Assembly: GCA_022818135.1 (NCBI GenBank)
Contig: JAFMSR010000015.1
Coordinates: 35,761,143-35,825,142, forward strand
Direction of reading: 5' to 3'
DNA from: Saxidomus purpurata
Lineage: Eukaryota; Mollusca; Bivalvia; Venerida; Veneridae
Length of the DNA stretch: 64,000 nt
This document shows, one piece after another, positions 11,405 through 22,774 of the stretch; the stretch's first letter is position 1, and every line of letters starts with the position of its first letter. The position numbers and the translations under genes are program-made. Below the pieces are notes generated by a model. It had not been told where the DNA came from. It worked only from the letters and a program-made list of their open reading frames with translations, and made no database searches.

Positions 11405-14400
11405 GTGAGTAGGCGACCTTATTTCATGTATTTCCCCTATTATCGTGTGCTTACGGGCACCTCTTTATCTGTTAGGGACGCAGTTGGGGAATGAAGTTTG
11501 CAGCCTGACCGTGACTCGAGGTCGGAACTTTTCACTCTGCGTTGCGAAAGTTTACAAAGTGAGCTGTCGGGCCGTTTGCACATTTTCTCTCCTGGTCCAT
11601 ATTTTTCTTGCCCTGTGACATTTAGTGCACAATGTTGGGCCATGACTGTCCATGAAAGAATTGCTTTCATACTCCCTATTCCAATCCCCCCATCCCCACC
11701 ACCAATTGTCATTGAGTCTGTACCGTGACATATACCCCTGCTAGACTGGAAATTTCTCTTTGAATTTCAGGACTCGAGCCTCTCTACGGGTAATCAAATT
11801 AACATATTGCAAATGTCGCTAGACTGACCATCCAACACATTTGGCGTCCAAGATGGGGCTGTGATAGGATTGCTTGAACTGTCTTACAACACTTGCATAG
11901 TAAATTTAATTACCCTCGATGCTGGAGTCCTGAAATTCAAGGAGGAATTTTCAGTATGGCATGGGTGTTAGCCGAGGTACAGATTTATTCAAAATTGGGC
12001 AGAAAATGAGTAGGAGGCTCGATAGCGCAGTTGGGAGAGCATTCGCCCTCTAAGCAAAGCGTCCCAGGTTTACATCCTGGTCAGGCTGCATATTTTTCTG
12101 ATTCTGTTACATGTTAGTGATTAGAATTCAGATGTGTTATCAATATATATTTAAAACAATGAATGACAATTTTTACCTTTTCAGACTGAGTACAAATTTT
12201 CTGGAGGTGATGTTCCAGGAATAATAAAAAATATGCAACAGGGGATGGGTGGTAATTCTGCTCCTGTGCATGTGAATGCTGTGAAACAGCAGCTTTTGCA
12301 GGTAACAGATGAACATTTAGTAGGAAAGAAGGGACAAGATTCAAGTATAGTTGCAATTAAGTGTAATAAATGTAAGTATCCTTGCTTGAGTGTTGATATT
12401 AATTAATCATGCTAAGTATTTTTATTTTTATTTTATAAGATACACCTTTCAATTTTAGCACTAGTACGTGTATCAAACAATGTTGCGTGGTTAAATGGTC
12501 ACTTGGTTGGGTATCCAGATATTTCACACCCTAGTCGTTTCTCCCCTAGTCATTTCTCCCCCAAGATGTTTCTCCCCTAGTCATTTCTCCCCCAAGGCAT
12601 TTCTCACCTAACATAAGGTTTAAGCTTAGCATATTAAGGTGTTGATTACCACTTAAAATTAAAGCAGAATTTAAAGTTTTACAGAAGAACTTTTCATTGA
12701 AAAGATTTAAAAAAATTTCTGATTTCAAATTAAATACATTCTGTGTTTTTTTAAGTTGTTTTTTTAACAGATCTTTAATCTACAGACTGATTAATGTTTT
12801 ACAAATAACAGAAGTCTTTGATCTTTCATTTTTAAAACTGTCTTTAAATAAAAAAGTTTTTAGACCTACTGACTCATTGAATTATTGAGTTTGATATTGT
12901 ATTAATTCTATGCGTTTTGGTTATTTTTAATAACTGTGAAACAGTTTATAATCTTAAGAATTAACAGATGATCTTTTAATTCAAAAACTGTCTTTAAATA
13001 AAAATGTTTTAAACTTTCATTGAAATTCTTTTTTCAGTCAAAATTTGTTCAGAAACCAACATGTAAAACATCATTGTTTGAGGAGAGTTTTCCACAAAAT
13101 TTGAATCATATGTTAACAAACATTTGTCAAACGGGGTTTTTTAAGACTTAAAACTAAAATTGTATTCATTGATTTAAAGTAAAAGAAGTGAATCATTTCC
13201 TGCTCATAATATTTATTTTTAAATTTAAAGAAGCAAAGAAAATATTTTTCATACTCTTGAAAATGAAATTACTCAAAAATAAAATTTATTACTAAATCAG
13301 ATTACCCACTTTAGATATTATACATGATTATGTATGATTATCAAATTTCAAAATAATTTCTGATGAAATTCTTTATGAGATGCTACATCAGGTCCATCCT
13401 AAATTCCTTCATCAATCGGTGCAGCTTGCTAGTACATTTCTATGCATTCTATTTAAACAAAACAACGTAAAAACTGAATTATTTTATTAATTATATATAC
13501 AGTAAGAACACAGCATAAAATAAATATAAATAAATAAATATATTTTATCATGATAGGATCAGACTTAATGGTATGATACAACAAAATGTTGCCTGATTAA
13601 TATTAAAACCAAAAATAATATCAAACAGGGAATGCCACGTACCAAAAACGCAGCCTAGCTTTGTTTGTAATCGTGCTTATCGGGTCCACCATCATCTATA
13701 GAGGCTTATTATGTATAGTCCGATTAGTATTTAGCAATTTTTTTACAACTGCTTTATAAAAATTTGAATAACTGGAACGTTATTGTTTATTTGCCACTAA
13801 GTATCTATCTGTATATTCCATTCCATTATAAAGCAATTGATTGTTTATTGACTGACAGAAAGTGTCACCTCTTAATTACTTGAATGACATGCGTCAATTC
13901 ACATATCCGAGGTCTCATCATATGAAATTCAAGCTAACATATTTGCTCTTTTGGACGGACCTTTATAAAATGCTTCAAATCAAAGTCAATTCAATATAAA
14001 TTGTGAATAAGGTTACGAAACACAACTATTATGTAAGTACTTGGTTGAATCATTGAATTAATACTCAGATGAAAATGAGTTCAGTAAGCTAAAAGTGTTC
14101 TTAATTTTCAGAAAAGTAGCTAAAGTGCCATTTCAGAAGACATATAGTAGCCAGTACAAGTAAAAAGGGGCAATGTTGACTCTGACTGACTAAGAAAGTT
14201 GTGCCCTTTCAGTCTCATTTAACCATATGTAAAGTTAATTAGCCTGTGACTCAATCTTGTAATTCTAGGCAGAACTTCTTAATCTTATGGCATGGGTGTT
14301 AGACAAGGTACACAATTCAAAAGCACTTTGGAGATAATTGATTAAGTAGAAAAGAAGCAGCATTAGGAGATAATTGCCTAATTAAGTATACACCTTAATG

Positions 14401-15613
14401 TTTGATCCTGGTCAATGTCTGGAAAACTTGTGAAAAACTTAATAAATGTTATTTAACTTCATAGTTACAGATGTGTTATCACATACCTATATTAATAAGT
14501 AAAAAAATATATAACAATTTATTAATTTTTTCATATAACGGTACAAATTTTCATTAACATGAAGATATTAGACCTAATAAAAAATAGCAACGGTTCTTGG
14601 TATTTTTGCATCTGATTTCTTATGATGCTTATTCAATTATTCAGCACTTTCAGTCAATCCAAACTCAACATCTGCAAGTTATAAGGGATCAAAATATTAA
14701 TAATAATAATAGGATTATTATCTAAATGTAAGATACATCTCTAAATGCTCAATATCTAAGGTAAATGCACTGCCATATATATATTTTTATTTGGGAGAGA
14801 AATGCCTTGGGGAGAAATTGCACTAGGGGAGAAACGACTAGGGGAGAAATGACTAGGTTAAATAATCTACCACTTGGTTGTCAGTCTAATATTTTGTTAT
14901 AATTTTTGGTTTTTCATAAATGCGGAAAATACTTAAATGATTCAAATTGATAAAACAAAGAAATGTTCAGCAAAATCTTCTGGTCAATAAGAGGTCAATA
15001 TAATTCAGAACTGGCTGTTTGGTCCATTCACTCCATAGTGGTCAATATTGGTTATAAATCGATTGTATGAAATTATAGGAAAACCTTGTGTATGCAATAC
15101 AGGCTGCATTTCATTGTATCTGATGAAACTTTGTCAGAATGAGTGTATTGATGAAGTGTATGATTAAAAATTAGGTCACCAGGTAAAATCATAGAAAAAC
15201 GTTGAGTATGCAATACAGGCTACATCTTTCATTGAATCTTCATGAATCTTTGTCAAAATAAGTGTTGATAAAATCTAGGTTAAGCCCCAAAATGGGTCAT
15301 GTCGGGTTAAAAAAAAACTAGGTCACCATGGAAAATCAAACTGGATAGAATGCATATAAACACCATTTTAATCCACTTACAAGCTGCTAGTGCTGGATTT
15401 GCCAGAACATTATTTGCTTTTATGCCAGAGAGCGTGAACTGCACCAACTTCTGCCTTTGTTTTGTTAGTAAATGCTTACTTGCTGACCATGATGGAAATG
15501 ATTTATGTATTACAGGTGTAATGGTTGGTGTAGGTGGTAAGGGATCAGAGCCACGTCACCTTTTACCAGCTTTATCAAAAGTAGCCGATACTTTAAAGGG
15601 AAATGGATACTGA
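11300..15613 (+). CDS. Profilin
   Basis: Three coding exons (11300-11404, 12185-12371, 15516-15613) join to a 129-residue protein, normal profilin length. It begins MSWSAWCDSI, the conserved profilin N-terminus whose Trp helps form the poly-proline-binding face. It continues with GSPWAEF (residues 26-32) and a central block ending HLVGKKGQDSSIVAIK, typical of the actin-binding half. The C-terminus is a profilin-like amphipathic helix ending DTLKGNGY. Profilins bind G-actin, promote ADP/ATP exchange and deliver actin to formins and Ena/VASP in the cytoplasm. Introns have GT/AG ends with phases 0 and 1. The gene is convergent with GTF2F2 and divergent from the PNPLA-like gene. Known biochemistry is from the family; only the sequence match is seen here. 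Confidence 0.93.
11717..11984. mobile_element. Foldback MITE, about 70-bp inverted ends
   Basis: The left end (TCTGTACC...CTGGAAATTT...TTTGAATTTCAGGACTC) and the reverse complement of the right end (TCTGTACC...CTGAAAATTCC...TTGAATTTCAGGACTC) match through about 11797 and from about 11903. The element is 268 bp and non-coding. A TA dinucleotide sits at each outer end (TCTG-TA-CC), so a TA-targeting mariner-type origin is possible but unproven. Confidence 0.75.
12016..12088 (+). repeat. tRNA-like sequence (SINE head or tRNA relic)
   Basis: A 73-base segment has a D-arm/A-box (TAGCGCAGTTGGGAGAGC), an anticodon-like loop CCTCTAA and a perfect 5-bp T stem (CCAGG/CCTGG) with B-box GGTTTACATCC. The acceptor stem has one mismatch and two G-T pairs, and the base before the anticodon is C rather than T. 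I therefore call it a tRNA-derived relic (anticodon TCT, Arg-like) rather than a working tRNA gene. Confidence 0.65.
12185..12371 (+). CDS. Profilin exon 2 (62 codons + 1 base)
   Basis: The acceptor CTTTTCAG ends at 12184 and the donor GTAAGT starts at 12372. The frame reads TEYKFSGGDVPGIIKNMQQG...VAIKCNK plus T of the split Cys codon. This is the central beta-sheet of profilin with the VGKKG turn. A decayed duplicate of the first part of this exon lies at about 14535-14600. Confidence 0.92.
12530..14857. mobile_element. Putative non-autonomous element bounded by inverted motif arrays
   Basis: Left block: several copies of CCTAGTC(A/G)TTTCTCCCC and CCAAG(G)CATTTCTC. Right block: the same motifs reversed (GGGGAGAAATGACTAGG). 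Together they form complex terminal inverted repeats about 2.33 kb apart. The interior has no transposase-like frame. A 10-bp direct repeat CACTTGGTTG flanks the region at 12500-12509 and 14871-14880; it may be a target duplication or part of the exon 2 duplication described separately. Confidence 0.55.
14230..14790 (+). pseudogene. Decayed duplicate of the profilin exon 2 region
   Basis: Landmarks of the exon 2 region recur in the same order. TATGGCATGGGTGTTAG is at 11955 and 14286 (one base trimmed), AGATGTGTTATCA at 12130 and 14469, and GTACAAATTTTC (exon 2 codons) at 12190 and 14541. AATAAAAAATA followed by GCAAC is at 12223 and 14576, and TAAGATACA at 12438 and 14729. Offsets stay between about 2290 and 2355 bases. 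The copy has stop codons and lacks the original acceptor, so it cannot act as an exon. Confidence 0.72.
15516..15613 (+). CDS. Profilin exon 3 (C-terminus, stop TGA)
   Basis: Acceptor TTATGTATTACAG ends at 15515. The exon completes the Cys codon and reads VMVGVGGKGSEPRHLLPALS...LKGNGY, then TGA (15611-15613). An open frame extends upstream of the acceptor, but joining exon 2 here gives the contiguous profilin strand IKCNKCVMVGV. A strong donor follows two bases after the stop. Confidence 0.9.
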
Positions 15614-15931
15614 CAGTAAGTACCAGTACATCACAAATTGCTTGACTGTCCAATCTGGTACTTGTGCAAAGTTTTGTCATAGATTTAATACTTTTAAAAC
15701 GTTTAATATTAAACATGTTACATGTTATTCCATAAAGTTTATTAATCATTACATGTATACAACATGTGGAGTTATGGTCCTGTTTGACTGTAACATTTCA
15801 CTTCTGTTTTGATACAAATCACTATCTAACCTTTCAGCTTTGAATTCGTACCGCGACATTCTTTTTATTTGTGTGCAAAGTAAATTTCCAAAAAATAACA
15901 ATTAACACATGTTTTTTGTTTTGTTTTCCAG
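15614..15931 (+). other. Probable 3'UTR intron of profilin
   Basis: The stop codon is followed by CA and then the strong donor GTAAGTACC (15616). The matching acceptor is TTTTGTTTTCCAG, with AG at 15930-15931. Splicing here would remove about 316 bases of 3'UTR without changing the protein. Because the junction is only 2 bases beyond the stop, family knowledge of nonsense-mediated decay predicts no effect on stability. It is an inference from splice signals only. Confidence 0.6.
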
Positions 15932-16289
15932 GTATCCTGAATTAGACCAATCACTTTACACATTGTCTATGTCTATGCATAATTACAGCTGTCTTTAATT
16001 TGCTGATGATTGCTTTACTTGGATTGGATTAACAGACATCAGACTGAACCAGTGCATATAAAAACACAAACATAGTAGTTTCTAAGTGTGAAGTACTTAA
16101 TTTATTGTGTGTAGGTTAAAGCCAATGAAAATCATCACTCAATTTGACAATTTTTTCAACACATGGCGTAGGATTCTGTTTTTGATTATTTACTTGGCAC
16201 TCCTGTGATTTGACAATATGGTACATACTATATGTATTCACCTTCTTGCTTTTGAAATGTATTTTGTGGATGTACATGCAACAGATTCC

Positions 16290-16500
16290 AGGAAATAACA
16301 AGATATGTAGAAATGTGGTACTGTGAAGTAACCTGTGTGTAGGACATAATGAGCAGTTCCGTAAAATAACAAGATATCAACATATAATTCTATGAAATAG
16401 CAGGACATTAAAAATTTGTGTCACAAAACAGTAGGATACCAAGATACTGTACCATGAAATAACAAGAATTACAACACTGTGAAAATAACAGGATATTAAT
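16290..16500 (+). repeat. Degenerate tandem repeat in profilin 3'UTR region
   Basis: A motif of the type (T)GTGAAATAACA(A/G)GATAT recurs about six times at intervals of roughly 30-45 bases with heavy divergence. It lies downstream of the profilin stop and may be part of the mature 3'UTR. Confidence 0.5.
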
Positions 16501-19500
16501 TTGAAATGGATTTATTTCAGATATAAATATATCTGTCTCCTTCATCAAGTTTGGACATTAAAATTGTTATGAAAAAAGTAAACTGGATTTTTGTAGCGTA
16601 GTTATTGCTATATCTTATAATGAGTTATACATGTTATATACCAATCATGTCTAAGTCACAAGAACAGCATTATTAATTAAAGCTTTAATTGTTATGAAGT
16701 AAATGAAAAACGATTTTTCTTAATATATTATCCATTTATCCATCTAGCTAGGTCTTGTAGACATTATAAATGTATGTACATGTAGCTTTAATGAAAATTG
16801 TTGATGTAGAAGTATTAAGGGCAAGCACTACAGATATATACAGGAGAAAGTCAAACTTTTAATATACATGTATGTATACACTTTACCACAGAGAAGTTTT
16901 GTTTGGCATAACAGCATGCAAATGCAGAGAAAGAAAGAGAGTGAAAACAACTTTTGAATGGTAAACCTGTCAAATATATAGTGGCCTTTGGTTGTGCAAA
17001 ATGGTTGCAAAATTTATTCCAGTCTTCAGCCAATGTAAATCTATGTTAATGTTAAGCTGAGCCGTTTCAAACATCAGCAAAAAATACAATGGTGTCAACA
17101 GCTTGTTCTGTGCAAAGTTGTAAACTGTCTCCATGAAAAATAATTAATTGTCATTTTGTGTACTTACAAGGATTGTACATGACATGATGCCGGTTTTTCG
17201 TGCAGGAAATCTCGTGTCCACATTTTCTTACTAATTTGTTTGTTACTTTAAAGTGTCAAGTATAGCAATGTGTAAAACATGTTCCATTCAGTCGTGCCAC
17301 GTTTTCAATAAATTAATACACCAGTACTTGGATCCAAACTGGACAGTCCTTTAAAAGCAAGACCTTCTGGTTAAGCATTGAAAGTACCATTATGTTCATT
17401 AGTACTTAGCACAAGTTATTGCCTCTGTCTGGACATTCAACCTTAAGGGACTAATTATTAAGCTTTTAGGGTCAGTTTAGAGCTTTTTGGGTCAGTTTAG
17501 AGCTTTTTCCTTTGAACTTTACCCTGTCAATGTTGCATTTGTACATGAATATCCTATCCCATTGGGCACTATTAGAGAGAGCCGTTTTGCTTAGTAAAAT
17601 AAACTTGCCTGGCTCACAGAACACGTATCACTCAGTTAACCATCTTGCACCATTAGAAGACACAATTATTGGCTTATTTACTTGCTATCGGTTAGCTCGT
17701 TAAAAGAGATGCAACATTTACACAGGTTTGCTTTTCAATTTGTTTGCAGCAAGTGTAGTTTTAGGAGTTGATGTCTCTACAGTGTCACAAAGTAAGATCC
17801 GATTGCCAAACATGTACATGTGATAGTTCACAGTATTCATACGCTACCTCTTTAATGAACCAAGTAATGATAAACTCTATTTTGGGGCTTTTTCTATTGT
17901 TTTATACAGTTACATATGTTTCACAACATTGTCAGGTTAAAGAGAACTGTATCTGTGTGTTTTGTAACAAACATTATCAAACTTTAATCTCTCACTCCTT
18001 GTTACAGCTTTAAACTGAACAAAATGCTAGTTGATAATCTTGGTTCAGGAATACAAGATGGTATTTAAAGTCAAAAACTGTTCACATATGTATTCCAATT
18101 TACCCTTTCCTCCAATTTTTTGAAAATGTGTGTTCGTACAAAGTTGGTTAGATATAAAAGTATGACTGCTGTATAGGTTGTTGCACTGTTTCGTAACCTT
18201 GGTAATGCTTCAGTGTAAGCCACTTGCTTTGCTTTTTAGACTTACAAACACTTTTCCCCTCACCCACCCAAGTCCCGATTGTTTTTTTTTATACCCCATC
18301 CCCACCCTTTCCAAGGTCTAGAATGTTTTTTTTTATGCAAGCTTTGTTGCAAATGTGTCTCTGTTTTAGTAGAAGTTGGCAGATCTTTACTTAGTTATTT
18401 CTGTATACCTCCACAGGTATTTTGCCTCACCGCTACCCATACCTTGTTTAGTATATCCTGGTATGTACAAAGTGCTAGATAGCCCTGTACTTGGGAACAG
18501 GTTTCCATTTGTTTGCATTCCTCACCAGGGCTTTTTACATTCTAGAATCTATGCTACATGTACCAACAATATTCTAAGAAATAAAGAAAAAAATACAAAG
18601 AAAATGTGATTATTTTTTTTGTCATTCATTGCTGCTTAAATAAATGGTCAACATATTTTATGTGTTTAACATAACGCTGTATGACGTTCTTGTAAAAAGC
18701 CCTGTGTTGCACCTGATGAGACCAATTTATATGTAGAGTAAGTTATTATAATTTGACATGCATTCCCTTTGTAGTCTTACATTTCTACTTCAACTGTTTA
18801 TTTATCCGATTTCAGGTACATGAATTATGTGGTGGCTACAAATTTAGTTGAAATTTTCAGTAAATCTACATCACTATTTTAGGAGATGTTTTTAGTGGCC
18901 AGTTAGAATCATTTTCTTTTGTGCAAACATACAGACATTCTTACTTTTTCTTAACAAAAATTACTATGGAAAAGAGAACTTTCAGATACTAGCATGCTTC
19001 GTAATATTTTGGCACATTTTATAACACAAAACAAAATTCTCCTGTTATACTGTTCAAAAAAGCGAAATGCATTCCACATTGTAAGCAGTTTTCAGTTGGA
19101 AAAAATTGGCTCATTTTCAAGAAGACTGCTCCTTTTGTTGTAATTTGACTTGTTAAGGATAGGATGTCATGTATGTATCTAGATGTCGCTTTGGTTTTCT
19201 CTTGAAATTTCACTTTTTGAACACAGCGTGTCTGAATTGAAAATACCTTTTTATTGCATTATATCAGTTTGAAGGGTTAGCCCACTTTTGATTACCCCTA
19301 TAGATTAGATAAGTGAGAAATGTACTAGGAATATAAAGCAATGCTTTAACCCATTGCTGTTGTACTGGCTGGTCAAAATTCATCCTAAATGTCTCCTGGT
19401 CAGAGGACAATTCCTTGGTTACTCTAGTATCAACTTATTCTGAATCGTAATTTAGTGCATAAGAAACAAGAGCTAAAAGCAGTGAAGTGCATGTAAGTGT

Positions 19501-20395
19501 GCAAACCAATATTGATCTTTCCACGTCTCTAACTGTAATAGATAAGAAATTATCCTGTCTGCCAAGTGAAAGCAAGCAAGTCAGTGCCTTTCGAGAGTTT
19601 TTGCAGAGTATGTGAAATTTACCTTCAGCTAACCGCTAATACAACTTTGATCAGTTTAAAGTTACCATGAGTTTTAATGTAGTGAAATTTGCTTTATATG
19701 TAATTCAAATAGTAAAATGTATCATGTAGGGGGTCCAAGATCTGATAATTTTACCAATAGTGCATTTAGTTTACTTTAGGTGCTTCTGTCTACAATAGAA
19801 ACACTGTTATAATTTGCTCTGTGTCTGTCAAGTAGTAATATAACTCATTCCATGTTATTTTCAAATAAACGATGTAGCCCATTATTGACTTCTCTTGTTA
19901 TCACTGTATTGAAACATGTACTTTTTTGTACTTTGTAATATAACATGATTAAGTGGGAAAATATACTGCCCTCTCTAGTGTTGAGACAGATCATTATTCA
20001 TCATACCAAACTGCTTTTATATTTTAAACTACAAGTGTGTCATAATCTGACCTAATTACAAGGAAGTTATATAAGGCCAAGTGAAATCACAGTATCAATT
20101 TGAAAGTACTGATTATACATGTAGATGGTAAGTGCATGTGGGAAGTTAGTGCAACATCAGCATCATTTTCAACGTCAGATTTTTACCGAACTTGGTCAGT
20201 AGTATCCGTGTTGTGACCTCTTGATAACAGGATTGTTCCTGTCCGCTACACATCGGAGCCAATGTTACTAAAAATAGAAAACTCTGTTACGTGTCTATGG
20301 CTGTTACCAGACTAGTTCTGTAGCATCCTTGCACAATTGCTCTCAAGACAGAAAATGGTTCCAGTTCACTTCAAAAGTGGCCATTGTTACAAAAA

Positions 20396-20650
20396 TTATG
20401 AAACAATTTTTAGCTCATTTGAGCTCAATGGTGAGCTTTTGTGATTGCCTGAAATCAGTCCTCTGCGAACCTTTACCTTGATAACATTCAATAAACCATC
20501 ATTATGAAATGCTGAGTCAAATGGGGTAAAAACTAGGTCACCAGGACAAATCAGTAAAACCTTAAGAACATTGTATATCCAATTATAATGAAAGTCTGTA
20601 TGAAGAAGGGAAAAATGCTCAAAATAGGCCATGCCAATTTGTCTTATCTT
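20396..20650. repeat. Dispersed repeat fragment (GAGCTCAATGGTGAGCTTTTGTGA)
   Basis: The start resembles the widespread bivalve repeat that begins with an 'agctca..ggtgagcttttgtgat' block. It shares GGGGTAAAAACTAGGTCACCA with the repeat at about 15300-15335 in profilin intron 2. Assignment to a named family is from memory. Confidence 0.55.
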
Positions 20651-20654
20651 GGCA

Positions 20655-20760
20655 GTGTCCAACTAATATAATCATTACAAGGGAGAAGCCAGGATTCAAA
20701 CCCGTACCATGTAGAACCATGGCCCAAAAATGCAAAAGTAACCACTGGATCATAAGTTAA
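20655..20760 (-). repeat. tRNA-headed SINE fragment
   Basis: Reverse-complemented, the segment carries ATCCAGTGGTTAC (A-box-like) and a B-box within ACGGGTTTGAATCCTGGC. No acceptor stem closes, so this is a SINE head rather than a tRNA gene. Confidence 0.5.
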
Positions 20761-21762
20761 TGAGGAAGAGACAACACAATACAATTCATAACATGGAGAG
20801 ATGCCACTATTTATAAATTCTACTGCTTTTCATAAGGTGTTAACAATTCAAATATGGGCATGTCTGTCACAGGTATGCTACTGCTGTTGCTACCAAACAC
20901 AAACAGTGTTGGAATAACTTTAATTCAAATTTTCTTTCAAACAATGCAAATTTAACTGTCACAAGCTCAAACAATGCAAATTTAACTGTTACAAGCTTTA
21001 CCTCTCTCCATTTTTTAAACCAATGCAAGGAACTTGATTCCAGCTTGCCATTTAAAATGAGAGCAGGTACCAGGAACCTTTGCAAAACATGTTCTTGGTT
21101 CCTGGTATACACATTTCAAATGGTTAGCCGGAAAAAACTCCTTCCGTTGGTTAAAAATTAACAAGATATTTATTAAATTATAGAGATTGCAGTGATTATC
21201 CAATAGTTGGTGAGCTAATGTCAGGGTCCATTTGTCATCAACAATTCGCTTCACAGTACTACATAGCCCAAATGTTTAGTCTCGGCTCTGAAACCTGGTC
21301 AGAACGTAAATTCACCAGGTCAAACCAAAGAAAAGACAACACTCTGAAGGCCACATTTTCTACCTGTTTATCATTTGTGAGAATGTTTGTCTCCATGAAG
21401 TTATAACTAGATCACATAGCGTTAGAAACTTGATCAACAGATTAGATAACGGGATAACCTTGTAAACACTCTTTAGTCATATTTTATGAAGGCAAAGTTA
21501 TATATAACAGAAAAAGTATTTTATAAATCACATTCACATATATTGATGTAAGTAAGTATTTGAGGTCTGATAAACTGTGTTGCAGATGTTTTCCTTTGAC
21601 TCGGGTGAGCGATACAGGGCATAGGTGAGCGATACAGGGCCTCTTGTTTTCAGTATTATGGTCAGTTGTATCATCACTGGGCCAAGATGGCCACTACTGG
21701 CTACAACACAAGGGGTCATGATTTTAACATAGTTACTGGATGTCAACTACACAATGCTGAAA

Positions 21763-22110
21763 TCAAGTGACCTCCCTCTCCCTCCCTGGCAGGGTTAATT
21801 CTGACCCAGGGATTATGATTTGAACAATCTTGGTAAAAGTCCACAAGGCAATGCTACATGCTAAATATCTCGGCTCTAGGCCTTGTAGTGTCAGAGATGA
21901 TTTGTAGCCATAGCAACCAGAGTTCTGCATGGAACGGAATTCTTTGGACAACTTTGATAGAGCTTCATGCAAGGAACATTCCTGCATGGTTTTATCATTA
22001 TTGGCCCAGTGGTTTTCAGAGATGTTGTTTGAAGGAAATGGTGGACAGACAGATGTACGGACCCCAGACAGAGAGTGATCCTAATAGCAACCCAGGTGAG
22101 CGAAAAACAC
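21763..22110. repeat. Dispersed repeat (copy 2)
   Basis: Homologous and co-oriented with about 7490-7790: shared blocks include GAGTTCTGCATG, TGCAAGGAACAT and GAGTGATCCTAATAG. The segment ends ...CCCAGGTGAGCGA, a terminus I associate with a common bivalve repeat; a related end (GGTGAGCGATACAGGGCCTC) is at about 21620-21650. Confidence 0.7.
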
Positions 22111-22663
22111 TGACAATCTACAGCATTCATATCTTTATTCAAATCATTAACTAAGATTTAGCATTTTTTATATGAATCAAGAGCAACCTTGTATCCAGAA
22201 ATGCTCCCACTAAGCAATAATTATTGTTCATTGGACTAGAATTTTAGAAGTTAACACTTTTATTACGTCTTAACTGACCTACCCAGTAGATCCCTCATTT
22301 TCAAACATTATGAACAATACCATCTCGTCCCATATTTCTTTCGTATCATTCATCTTGCTCAGGGAAATAAATAGTCCCAGTGTCCAAAATTCTAGCTAAC
22401 ACTTCTGTTAATTAAGCAATCAATATCCATTTTTCAGAATCATTATTAATTTTTCACTCCGATTTATTAAAAGTTATTCTGTACTGGTTGTCTGGAATGT
22501 TTTTTTCTATCTCGCATTATATCAATTTTTCACTGGTTAAAACTCAAAAGCCTGTTTCACTTGTTAGTAACTCGGTGACTTATCCCTGCTCTCAAGAAGT
22601 TTGTAGCACCAAAAAAAAGACCAGCTCTGCATTGGTTCCCAGCATAATCTGATGGTTCCAGTT

Positions 22664-22774
22664 TCAGTTCTGTTCTTTGTAATGTCTGTACTCCGGCTTC
22701 AGCTCCCACATATTCTTATGAGGTGCCTTCACATTGTATACACAGATCTCTTTCAAGATTTCTTTCAGGTAGGT
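22664..22774 (-). CDS. GTF2F2: GTF2F2 exon 8 (residues 230-265, stop TGA)
   Basis: Acceptor CTCATTTCAG, then TYLKEILKEICVYNVKAPHK...MWELKPEYRHYKEQN and TGA at 22666-22664. It completes the winged helix. AATAAA on the minus strand occurs at 22468-22463 and 22139-22134, giving a 3'UTR of about 200-550 bases. Confidence 0.95.
   Translation of the reverse strand, partial: TYLKEILKEICVYNVKAPHKNMWELKPEYRHYKEQN

Larger units (their letters stand above)
11405..12184 (+). other. Profilin intron 1
   Basis: A 780-base intron. It is largely filled by a MITE (11717-11984) and a tRNA-like sequence (12016-12088). The rest shows nothing recognisable. Confidence 0.85.
12372..15515 (+). other. Profilin intron 2
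   Basis: A 3.14 kb intron. It contains two mutually inverted arrays of a CCTAGTCATTTCTCCCC motif (12530-12608 and 14798-14857). Between them is AT-rich DNA with a decayed copy of the exon 2 region (about 14230-14790). Near the 3' end (about 14980-15345) is a dispersed repeat in two or three diverged tandem copies, marked by GAGTATGCAATACAGGCT and ACTAGGTCACCA. Confidence 0.8.
15932..22100. other. Profilin 3'UTR and convergent intergenic DNA
   Basis: The last profilin exon should start at 15932. Its 3' end is uncertain: AATAAA occurs at 17307-17312 and again near 18580, 18644 and 19864. A degenerate short repeat occupies about 16290-16500, a 22-bp doublet lies near 17470, and dispersed repeats start at about 20396. 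No other coding exon is recognised. The convergent GTF2F2 3'UTR probably ends near 22.1 kb. Confidence 0.5.

Noticed and set aside
12016..12088. Functional tRNA-Arg(TCT) gene
   Set aside because: Acceptor stem has a mismatch and two G-T pairs, position 33 is not T, and the flanking sequence is duplicated repeat DNA.
15350..15515. Open frame upstream of profilin exon 3 (reading to ...ADHDGNDLCITG)
   Set aside because: It extends the exon 3 frame but has no profilin similarity. The acceptor at 15515 joins exon 2 in frame to give the conserved strand.
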